A stretch of 41,533 nucleotides of DNA, from positions 1-41,533 of the forward strand of contig MEZG01000068.1 of NCBI GenBank assembly GCA_001775965.1. The letters are read 5' to 3'. The notes below the pieces were generated by a model. The model was not told the DNA's origin and did not search any database. It was given only the letters and a program-made list of their open reading frames with translations. Positions 7,910 through 14,453 of the stretch are shown here, one piece after another (the first letter of the stretch is position 1; each line of letters begins with the position of its first letter). The translations under genes and the position numbers were made by a program. The stretch comes from Candidatus Bathyarchaeota archaeon RBG_13_60_20. Lineage in GTDB: Archaea > Thermoproteota > Bathyarchaeia > TCS64.

Positions 7910-8581
7910 ATGTCGAAGAAACTGTTCGGCTGGTTCGCACCGAAACGGGGTGAGAATGTCCTCCAGATGGTGGAGAAGCACCTGGAGCTGACCCTTAGAG
8001 CCGTCGAGAGCCTGAACAGCATGATAGAGGCCGCCTCGCTATGCGAGGTGCAGAAGTGCAAGAAGGCGTACATGGACGTCAGCAGCCTGGAGATGCAAGC
8101 AGACGACCTGCGACGGAAGATGGTGGAGGAGCTCACAATGAGCGAGATGTTCCCGGAGGAGAGGGATGACCTCATGGAGCTCGTCAGGGCTGTGGACTGG
8201 ATCGCCGACTGGAGCAAGGAGGCGGCTCGGATACTCAACGTCGTACCCTTCGAGAAGGCGCCCGAGGAGATCAAGGAGGCGACCCTCAACATGGTTAGAG
8301 CCGACGTTAACTGCGTCAAGGTGCTGACCAACTGCGTCAAGGTGCTGCCCAAGAGCCCCAAGGATGCGCTGAGCCTGGCGAACCAGGTGGAGATGATGGA
8401 GGAGAACATCGACGACCTGTACAGCACAGTTAGGAAGCACTTTGCGGTGATGGAGTTTCCCGGCTTCACTGTGGGGGCCCTGATACTGCTGAACGAGTTC
8501 TTCGACGCCCTGGAGACCATCGCCGACTGGTGCGAGAACACGGCCGACATAGTGCGCGCTGTCGCCGTACGTGAGCACTAG
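7910..8581 (+). CDS. PhoU-like DUF47 family protein
   Basis: DUF47 (TIGR00153) proteins are all-helical PhoU relatives found beside phosphate transporters and thought to control their activity. The 223-residue protein starts FGWFAPKRGENVLQMVEKHLELT and contains acidic helix segments (SSLEMQADDLRRKMVEE, NQVEMMEENIDDLY). Such acidic segments resemble the metal-cluster sites of PhoU. The preceding gene is the Na/Pi cotransporter, which fits a regulatory pair. A 21-base tandem duplication inside the gene repeats seven residues (NCVKVL) in one helix. The 3' end faces the ferredoxin gene with a 34-base gap. Confidence 0.9.
   Translation: MSKKLFGWFAPKRGENVLQMVEKHLELTLRAVESLNSMIEAASLCEVQKCKKAYMDVSSLEMQADDLRRKMVEELTMSEMFPEERDDLMELVRAVDWIADWSKEAARILNVVPFEKAPEEIKEATLNMVRADVNCVKVLTNCVKVLPKSPKDALSLANQVEMMEENIDDLYSTVRKHFAVMEFPGFTVGALILLNEFFDALETIADWCENTADIVRAVAVREH
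8309..8350 (+). repeat. 21-base in-frame tandem duplication in the DUF47 gene
   Basis: Two adjacent 21-base units (8309-8329 and 8330-8350) differ at one base. They encode NCVKVLT then NCVKVLP, one extra heptad in a helical protein. The near identity suggests a recent duplication. Confidence 0.85.
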
Positions 8582-8615
8582 ATAAAAGGGGATAAGCCTC
8601 GATTTCTAGAGGGGA

Positions 8616-8798
8616 TTAACCCTCAACAGTGATAGCCTGGTTGGGGCAGGCGTTGATGCACGCCATGCACATGATGCAGTCGTCGGCGCGGACGGGGTCG
8701 GCCTGGCCGTTAACCAACTCGTAGACGTTCATGGGGCAGATGTCGACGCATACCCCGTCTCCATCACACTTTGTCTTGTCAATTGTGACTGTGGGCAT
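8616..8798 (-). CDS. Ferredoxin with two cluster motifs, Asp replacing one Cys
   Basis: This 60-residue cytoplasmic electron carrier has two iron-sulfur motifs. The C-terminal one is complete: C41-x2-C44-x2-C47-x3-C51-P. The N-terminal one reads C11-x2-D14-x2-C17-x3-C21-P, with Asp at the usual second cysteine. Pyrococcus furiosus ferredoxin also has Asp14 as ligand. Such sites hold a [3Fe-4S] cluster or an Asp-ligated [4Fe-4S] cluster. I chose ATG 8798 over the upstream in-frame start at 8816 because ggtg lies a few bases before it and MPTVTIDK is a normal N-terminus. A TATA-like string lies at 8831-8840. It is the third gene of the ISF-AfpA-ferredoxin group. Confidence 0.92.
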   Translation of the reverse strand: MPTVTIDKTKCDGDGVCVDICPMNVYELVNGQADPVRADDCIMCMACINACPNQAITVEG

Positions 8799-8830
8799 TC
8801 TTACACCACTCCCCATTACGTCTCCTAGAG

Positions 8831-8840
8831 TTTTTTAAAC
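8831..8840 (-). promoter_or_regulatory. TATA-like element for the ferredoxin gene
   Basis: On the minus strand this reads gtttaaaaaa, about 35-40 bases before ATG 8798. It is the only AT-rich block in the 62-base gap after afpA and suggests a separate ferredoxin promoter. Confidence 0.4.
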
Positions 8841-8860
8841 CTTTGCCGGGCATGGCGGGG

Positions 8861-9436
8861 TTAACGGATCGAGTCCTCGGGCCCCGTACCCCGCTTGGCC
8901 AGAGCAAGTAAGCCCGGTATCTCCTCGGGGCTCTGGAGTGTCCGCACCCCCTCCATGGCCTCAAGCTTCCTGACGTTGTCTGCGTCCTCCTTCCTGACCC
9001 TGAGCTTCAATGCCCGCCCGTTGGGCAGGGTGGTCATGGTGGTGCCCTCATGGTAGTCCACAGGCATGACGTAGACGGGGACGAAGCCCTTCAGGGCCTG
9101 GATCGCTGCGTTCGTCACGAGGGTGTCCGAGATGCCGTGGGCGATCTTGGCCACTGTGTTGCTGGTGGCTGGGGCCACAAGGACCGCGTCGAACTCGCCC
9201 AGCTGGAGCCTGCCCGCGACGAAAGGCGTGTTGGCGTCCACCTCGACCCAGTGCCTGTCGAAGCTCACCTGAAGCATCTCAGAAACCTTGTAGTACTTGG
9301 CCACCTGGGCGCCGGCCTTCGACATGAAGACCTCTACCTCCAGGCTCTCGCCGTGTCTCTCCTTCAGGCCCCTCATGACCTCGATGGTCTCCTTGAGTTT
9401 GTCCCCGCAACCGGTCACGCACCAGGCCACCTTCAA
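8861..9436 (-). CDS. afpA: Archaeoflavoprotein AfpA
   Basis: AfpA is an FMN-binding flavoprotein of archaea that can accept electrons from ferredoxin; its partners in vivo are not settled. The 191-residue protein shows the flavoprotein-family N-terminus KVAWCVTGCGDKLKET and the characteristic VLVAPATSNTVAKIAHGISDTLVTNAA stretch near residues 85-112. The Archaeoglobus fulgidus protein was, as I recall, studied together with a ferredoxin encoded next to it and with CO dehydrogenase as electron source. That fits the ferredoxin and cdh genes in this window. Its ATG overlaps the stop of the iron-sulfur flavoprotein gene, so the two are translationally coupled. Confidence 0.85.
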   Translation of the reverse strand: MKVAWCVTGCGDKLKETIEVMRGLKERHGESLEVEVFMSKAGAQVAKYYKVSEMLQVSFDRHWVEVDANTPFVAGRLQLGEFDAVLVAPATSNTVAKIAHGISDTLVTNAAIQALKGFVPVYVMPVDYHEGTTMTTLPNGRALKLRVRKEDADNVRKLEAMEGVRTLQSPEEIPGLLALAKRGTGPEDSIR

Positions 9437-10017
9437 GCCTTCTGCCGCTCCTTCAGGTACCTGTCGAGACGCTTCACGGTCTTGCGGAGGGCCTTGAGGC
9501 CCACCTCATCCATCTTTAGGCCTTCCAGGGAATCCTTGGACCATAGGGATGCTCCCAGGTTGGCCCCGAAGAAGCCTCCGCTCAGGGCCTGGGCCCCGTT
9601 CAGCGTGAGGAAGGCTATGATCTGCTGTATGGCCAGCTCCTGGCCCCCCGACCTGTCCCCGCCGACCGCGATGGCCACGCCGGGCTTGTCCCTGAAGGCG
9701 TCCCTGTTCCTGGCCAGCAGGGCCCTCGACCTGTCCATAACCGCCTTCAGCTGCGCGCTCACCCCGCCGTTGTACACAGGAGTCGCGAAGACGTAGGCCT
9801 CGGCCTCCTCAATGAGCGGGTAGAGCCCCTGGACGTCATCCTGGACGGCACAGCCCTCGCCTCCGAGGCAGAGGTCGCAGTGGGTGCAGAAGCCTATTCG
9901 TTTCCCCCTGACGCCCCAGAACACCGTCTCGTTACCCTCACCTAGCGCCCTCAAAGCCTCCCTGAGGGCGTGCTCCGTGGCCTGCTGCCTGGGGCTGCCG
10001 CAGACGCCCAGAATCAT
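9433..10017 (-). CDS. Iron-sulfur flavoprotein (ISF) family
   Basis: ISF proteins bind FMN in a flavodoxin-like fold and a [4Fe-4S] cluster in a compact cysteine motif, and they pass electrons from ferredoxin to unknown or oxidant acceptors. This 194-residue protein has the N-terminal FMN loop GVCGSPRQQ, the compact motif C44-x2-C47-x2-C50-x5-C56, and FATPVYNGGVSAQLKAVMDR. The frame runs back to 10464 inside the divergent gene, but the flavodoxin fold starts at ATG 10017, and a TATA-like string (about 10043-10053) lies upstream. It heads the group with afpA and the ferredoxin gene. Confidence 0.9.
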   Translation of the reverse strand: MILGVCGSPRQQATEHALREALRALGEGNETVFWGVRGKRIGFCTHCDLCLGGEGCAVQDDVQGLYPLIEEAEAYVFATPVYNGGVSAQLKAVMDRSRALLARNRDAFRDKPGVAIAVGGDRSGGQELAIQQIIAFLTLNGAQALSGGFFGANLGASLWSKDSLEGLKMDEVGLKALRKTVKRLDRYLKERQKA

Positions 10018-10070
10018 GAGGCTGATCTGGGGGCCCGAAGCTTTAATGCTTGCCCCAGTCCTCATCAACT

Positions 10071-10080
10071 GTTTTAAACC
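10071..10080. promoter_or_regulatory. TATA-like element between ISF and RACo-like genes
   Basis: The nearly symmetric string gttttaaacc lies about 30 bases before TTG 10109 (+) and can also be read on the minus strand toward the ISF gene. The next bases hold a short direct repeat, aatgca-cc-aatgca (10083-10096), which might be a regulator site; that is a guess. Confidence 0.4.
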
Positions 10081-10108
10081 ATAATGCACCAATGCATATG
10101 ATTCGCGC

Positions 10109-11941
10109 TTGACCGTCAGGGTTCTTATCAACCCCACCAACAGGGAGCTTGAAGCCGAGGTAGGCGACATCCTTCTGGATAGGATGCGGGAGGAGGGGGT
10201 GCACATCGAGGCCCTGTGCGGGGGGAAGGGGTTCTGCGGTAAGTGTAGGGTTATCCTTGAGCGTGGGAGGGTGGAGAAGAGGTCTACGACCCCCGACAAG
10301 CTCCTGTCTGAGGAGGAGTTGTCAGCGGGGTACCACCTGGCCTGCATGGTGCGCCTAGTGGAGGACTGCGAATTCACCATACCGGCCGAGAGCAGGGTGG
10401 ACAGCCCCAAGATACTCATGAACGCATCGCTTGAGCTGCCCGAGAGGAGCCCTGCGGCTTCCAAGCACCTCCTCGCCTCGCCAGGTGGGCCGGCGGGGAG
10501 CCCCCTGCTCGCCTATAGACGGCTGAGTCTCAGGGACTACCAGGGGACGGCGCCCAGGGTGTCGGACCAGGTGTACGAGGCCCTGAACAGGATGAGGGAG
10601 GGCGAGGTCACGGTGACGGTGTCGAGGACCAGCGGCTACCCTGAGGTCATCATGGCTGAGCCGGGAGACGCTAGGAACCGCTGCGTCGGGCTGGCCATGG
10701 ACATAGGGACCACGACCATCGTATCCGTGCTGGCCGACCTAAGCACGGGCCGTGTGCTGGGCACAGCCTCCGGGATGAACAAACAGATCACCTACGGGGA
10801 GGACCTGGTGACCAGGGTGGCCGTGGCCAGGAACGAGGAGGGGCTGAGGAAGCTTCAGAGAGCTGCGGTCTCGGCTATCAACGAGGTGCTGGGCCGACTC
10901 TACAGCGACACTGGCCTTTCCCCGGGAGAGGTCGTGGACGTCGCTGTGGGGGGCAACACAGTCATGAACCACCTCTTCGCGGGGCTGGAGTCCGGCTACC
11001 TTGAGATCGCTAACGTAGAGGTTCCCCGCGAACCCATCATAGTGAAGGCGGGCGCCGTGGGACTCGACGTGAACCCCGAGGCGTACGTCTACTGCCTTCC
11101 CAACGTGAGCCGCTACCTAGGCGGCGACGCCGTGGGCGACGTAGTAGCCAGCGGAATGCACAGGTCCGGCGAGATGAGCCTCATGATCGACCTGGGCACC
11201 AACGGCGAGATAGTGTTCGGCAACGACAAGTGGCTTTTCAGTTGTAGCTGCGCCTCGGGTCCCGCCTTCGAGGGCGAGGGCGTCCGCCATGGCATGAGGG
11301 CCGCCGTCGGTGGCATCGACCACGTCTGGATCGACCCAGAGACGAAGGAGGCCCGCTTCTCCACCATAGGGGACGCGCCTGCCAAGGGCATATGTGGCTC
11401 GGGGCTCATCGACCTCGTGGCCGAGCTCTTCAGGGCGGGAGTCATGGACTTCAGTGGTAAGTTCGTGGCGTCAGCCCCGTATGTGAGGGAGGGTAAGTGG
11501 GGTATGGAGTACCTTGTTGTCCCGGCCGAGAGAACCTCCATAGGGAAGGATATCGTCCTGACCCAGGGCGACCTGGACTACGTCATAGACTCCAAGGCGG
11601 CTGCCTGCGGCGCCGTCACGGTGCTCATGAAGAAACTGAGGATCGGCATAAACGACGTGAGGCACGTCTACCTGGCTGGGGCCTTCGGCACCTACACGGA
11701 TATGAGGAACGCGACGACCCTGGGAATATTCCCAAAGTTCCCCAACGCCGAGTACCACCCCATAGGGAACGGCTCCCTGTCAGGCGCCTACGCGACGCTG
11801 GTGTCCGTGGAGAAGAGGAGGGAGGCGGCCGATGTGGCCCGGAAGATGGTTTACGTGGACCTGCTGGTGGACGTGGAGTTCATAGAGGAGTACAGCAAGG
11901 CGCTGTACGTGCCAGGCGCCAAGGAGTACTTCCCCGCCTAG
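10109..11941 (+). CDS. RACo-like ASKHA-domain corrinoid activation protein
   Basis: Reductive activators use ATP to drive one electron uphill onto an inactive Co(II) corrinoid protein, here most likely the CdhDE corrinoid iron-sulfur protein. The 610-residue protein has an N-terminal [2Fe-2S] ferredoxin domain (C37-x5-C43-x2-C46, then C79), a linker, and an ASKHA ATPase region of the DUF4445 type. The ATPase region contains MDIGTTTI (about residues 197-204), GGNTVMNHL, MIDLGTNGEIVF and CSCASGPAFEGEGVRHG. The start is TTG 10109; the nearby ATG 10098 is out of frame and stops at once. It precedes two CooC-like genes, so the group looks like a CODH/ACS maturation set. An activator of a methyltransferase corrinoid protein is the alternative. 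Confidence 0.88.
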   Translation: MTVRVLINPTNRELEAEVGDILLDRMREEGVHIEALCGGKGFCGKCRVILERGRVEKRSTTPDKLLSEEELSAGYHLACMVRLVEDCEFTIPAESRVDSPKILMNASLELPERSPAASKHLLASPGGPAGSPLLAYRRLSLRDYQGTAPRVSDQVYEALNRMREGEVTVTVSRTSGYPEVIMAEPGDARNRCVGLAMDIGTTTIVSVLADLSTGRVLGTASGMNKQITYGEDLVTRVAVARNEEGLRKLQRAAVSAINEVLGRLYSDTGLSPGEVVDVAVGGNTVMNHLFAGLESGYLEIANVEVPREPIIVKAGAVGLDVNPEAYVYCLPNVSRYLGGDAVGDVVASGMHRSGEMSLMIDLGTNGEIVFGNDKWLFSCSCASGPAFEGEGVRHGMRAAVGGIDHVWIDPETKEARFSTIGDAPAKGICGSGLIDLVAELFRAGVMDFSGKFVASAPYVREGKWGMEYLVVPAERTSIGKDIVLTQGDLDYVIDSKAAACGAVTVLMKKLRIGINDVRHVYLAGAFGTYTDMRNATTLGIFPKFPNAEYHPIGNGSLSGAYATLVSVEKRREAADVARKMVYVDLLVDVEFIEEYSKALYVPGAKEYFPA

Positions 11942-11976
11942 GCTCGGGCGATCAACTTTAATGGGCTCCGTATGAT

Positions 11977-12786
11977 ATGATCCCCTATCACAGGGCAAGG
12001 GGAAACGTGTTGGTTGAGCACAGAGGAACCATCGTTGTGACTGGGAGGGGCGGAACGGGCAAGACCACGTTCACCGCGCTGATGGCCCGCTACCTCCACG
12101 AGAGGGGCGTAGAGCCGATGCTGCTGGTGGACTCCGACCCGGACGAGAGTCTAGCCGAGATGCTGGGCCTCGACCTGGAGGCCGAGGGGAAGCGGTCCAT
12201 AGCCGATGTCCTTTCCGAGATACTTGAGGAGCGCAAGATGACCAGGATGACTGGGATGACGCCCACGGACAAGATCGAGCCATTCCTGTTCCAGGAGTGC
12301 CTCTACGAGGGGCGGGGCTTTTTCGACTTCATAGGCGTGGGCACCAAGTGGATAGAAGGCTGCTACTGTCTGCCGGACCGGAGCCTGGGCCAGATCATGG
12401 AGATGTGGTCGAGCAACTACGTGTACGTCATCGTGGACAGCCCCGCCGGCGTGGAGCACCTGAACAGGAGGATAACCAAGAAGGTGAAGGATGTGTTCAA
12501 CATCCTAGACCCCAGCAAGAAGAGCTTCGACAACGCGGAGCGCAGCCACAAGATCATGAGGGACGTGGACATAGAGTTCGAGAACTACTACCTTGTGGGT
12601 GGGTACAGGTTCACTGCGACGCTGGAGGCTGAGGCCGCCAGGCAGCCCTACAGGTACCTGGGCAGGGTGGAGAGCGACGAAAGGATAGCCGAGTTCAACT
12701 TCCAGGGTAGGTCCCTGCTGGAGCTGCCGGATGGCTCCCCCGCTTACCAGTCCGTGAAGAGGATCATGGTAAAGGCGGGCTACTAG
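11977..12786 (+). CDS. cooC: CooC-like nickel-insertion ATPase (variant P-loop)
   Basis: CooC/AcsF ATPases of the SIMIBI/MinD class help load nickel into CODH or acetyl-CoA synthase. The sequence has a P-loop GRGGTGKTT, in which the signature lysine of the deviant Walker A motif (GKGG) is replaced by Arg24. VDSDPDESLAEMLGL follows, and a C-x-C pair (C129-Y-C131, in IEGCYCLP) is in the position of the CooC metal site. The start is uncertain: ATG 11977 gives 269 residues. A TATA-like string (actttaatgg, about 11955-11964) and the conserved strand TIVVTG make GTG 12007 or TTG 12010 equally possible. It is followed at once by a second CooC-like gene. Confidence 0.82.
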   Translation: MIPYHRARGNVLVEHRGTIVVTGRGGTGKTTFTALMARYLHERGVEPMLLVDSDPDESLAEMLGLDLEAEGKRSIADVLSEILEERKMTRMTGMTPTDKIEPFLFQECLYEGRGFFDFIGVGTKWIEGCYCLPDRSLGQIMEMWSSNYVYVIVDSPAGVEHLNRRITKKVKDVFNILDPSKKSFDNAERSHKIMRDVDIEFENYYLVGGYRFTATLEAEAARQPYRYLGRVESDERIAEFNFQGRSLLELPDGSPAYQSVKRIMVKAGY

Positions 12787-12797
12787 GAGGCTGGGCT

Positions 12798-13595
12798 GTG
12801 AAGATAGCTGTAGCGGGGAAGGGCGGCGTTGGTAAGACCTTCGTCTCATCCACCCTGTCCAGGCTGCTGGCCAGGGACGGGTATAACGTGCTGGCCGTGG
12901 ATGCTGACCCCAACCTGAACCTGGCCATGGGCCTGGGGGTCCCCTCCGAGGTTGCCAACGGGATCGTGCCGCTCTCCGACAATGAGGCCCTGGTCAAGGA
13001 GAGGACCGGGGTGTCAGCAGAGGAGGCGTACGCGCCCATCTTCAACATGACCCCCAGAGTCAACGACATAGTGGACAGGTTCGGGGTCACTGCGCCCGAC
13101 GGCGTCAAGCTCCTCGTGATGGGAACCGTCAAGGGCGGGGGCACAGGCTGCATGTGCGGCGCAAACGCGCTTCTCCGCGTCCTGCTGCAGCATCTGCTCA
13201 TCCAGCGTGGAGAGGTCCTGGTCATGGACATGGTGGCCGGCTTGGAGCACCTGGGCAGGGGCACGGCCAGGAGGATGGACGCCATGCTGGTGGTCCTGGA
13301 GCCCCGCATGAAGTCGGTGGACACCATCAGGCGCATCATGAGGCTGGCCCAGGAGATAGAGGTCAAGGAGGTGCTCGCCGTAGGCAACAAGGTGGCTAGG
13401 CCCAAGGACAGGGAGTTCATCCAGAGGAACATGGACGAGCTGGATGTGCCCGTGGTGGCCTACATCCCCTACGACGAGGCGGTGACCGACGCCGACATGG
13501 CCGGGGCGCCCACACTGGACTACGCTCCTGACTCAGAGGCCGTCAAGGCTGTCAGCGGCCTCAAGGGCTACCTCCTAGATCGGTACAAGCCGTAG
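12798..13595 (+). CDS. cooC: CooC-like nickel-insertion ATPase
   Basis: This is a second member of the CooC family (265 residues), with a standard deviant Walker A motif GKGGVGKT (residues 7-14), VDADPNLNLAMGLG, and the metal-binding C-x-C pair C118-M-C120 within GGGTGCMCGANALL. It then has VLVMDMVAGLEHLGRGTA, the switch region of the family. It presumably binds nickel as an ATP-dependent dimer and delivers it to CdhA or CdhC. It starts 11 bases after the first CooC-like gene. The two are only distantly similar, so they may serve different targets, for example the CODH C-cluster and the ACS A-cluster. The target assignment is inference. Confidence 0.9.
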   Translation: MKIAVAGKGGVGKTFVSSTLSRLLARDGYNVLAVDADPNLNLAMGLGVPSEVANGIVPLSDNEALVKERTGVSAEEAYAPIFNMTPRVNDIVDRFGVTAPDGVKLLVMGTVKGGGTGCMCGANALLRVLLQHLLIQRGEVLVMDMVAGLEHLGRGTARRMDAMLVVLEPRMKSVDTIRRIMRLAQEIEVKEVLAVGNKVARPKDREFIQRNMDELDVPVVAYIPYDEAVTDADMAGAPTLDYAPDSEAVKAVSGLKGYLLDRYKP

Positions 13596-13613
13596 CTGAG
13601 CGCCTGGTCCGCC

Positions 13614-14453
13614 GTGAAGGTCAAGGCAGTCGGCATCAGGACGCGTTACTGGAGACCAGGGACCGATTACGTGGCGGAGATCGTGGGCAGGGTCAAGGGC
13701 CGCGTGGAGGACGGTGATGTGCTCGCCGTCAGCGAGAAGGCGGTGTCCACAGCCTCCGGCCTCATCGTGGACGAGGCGACGACGGAGCCCGGCATGGTCG
13801 CGCGGATTCTCGCGGGCCCTTGGACCAGGAGGATATGGGGCGGGCCCCTTGGGAGGATCACATGCCTCAAGGGGCAGACCCTCCTGAACCTGCGCAATTA
13901 TCCACTCCGCGAGGGGGCCGCCCACAAAGAGGTGGCTCTGCGCATCGCGGGCCTCCTTCAGTCGCTGCGCCACTACTCCGAGGGAGGCATAGACGCCAGC
14001 AACCTCCCCTACTCATACGTGAGCCTACCGCTACCCAACGCCGGCGCGGTGGCTGAGAGGATCAGGGACGCGGTGAAGGCCCGCACGGGCAGGGACGTCA
14101 CAGTGGTCATCGTCGACGGCGACACGACCTTCTCATGGAGGGGCCTTCACCTGGCCCCCCGCAAGGTACAGACGCCCGGCCTGGTGCACCTGGGGGGCTT
14201 CCTGGTCTTCGTCATGGGCAGAGCCCTCGGCCTAAGGCAGCGCCAGACCCCTGTGGCCGTATCGGGCGAACCTATGCCCCCGGACACGGCTCTGTGGCTG
14301 GCCAGGCTTCACCACAGGCTTTGCGGCCGCGGGGCCGGCAGGACCGTGTGGAGCATGTCGGCCAGGCTGGAGACCTCGCTGACGGGCGTAACATGGGAGA
14401 TGCTGGAATCTGTGAGGCACTACCCCGTGACCCTCATACGGTTCGTGGACTAG
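13614..14453 (+). CDS. CofE-like gamma-glutamyl ligase family protein
   Basis: The 279-residue protein resembles the coenzyme F420-0:L-glutamate ligase family (PF01996). It has GDVLAVSEKAVSTASGLIVDE near residues 38-58, close to the family's conserved substrate-binding stretch, and VVIVDGDTTFSWRG, corresponding to the DTxxR-type metal strand. CofE adds glutamates to coenzyme F420 using GTP. This copy is divergent, and its place between nickel-insertion genes and H4MPT synthesis genes leaves open a glutamyl ligation on another cofactor. The start is GTG 13614, 18 bases after cooC. Its TAG stop interlocks with the stop of the convergent gene in a shared CTAG at 14450-14453. Confidence 0.75.
   Translation: MKVKAVGIRTRYWRPGTDYVAEIVGRVKGRVEDGDVLAVSEKAVSTASGLIVDEATTEPGMVARILAGPWTRRIWGGPLGRITCLKGQTLLNLRNYPLREGAAHKEVALRIAGLLQSLRHYSEGGIDASNLPYSYVSLPLPNAGAVAERIRDAVKARTGRDVTVVIVDGDTTFSWRGLHLAPRKVQTPGLVHLGGFLVFVMGRALGLRQRQTPVAVSGEPMPPDTALWLARLHHRLCGRGAGRTVWSMSARLETSLTGVTWEMLESVRHYPVTLIRFVD

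Noticed and set aside
8586..8625. Terminator hairpin between DUF47 and ferredoxin genes
   Set aside because: Only 4-5 base arms (cctc/gagg, gaggg/ccctc), one reaching into the ferredoxin stop codon. Too weak.
10018..10464. N-terminal extension of the iron-sulfur flavoprotein frame
   Set aside because: It covers the divergent RACo-like gene start; the flavodoxin fold begins exactly at ATG 10017.
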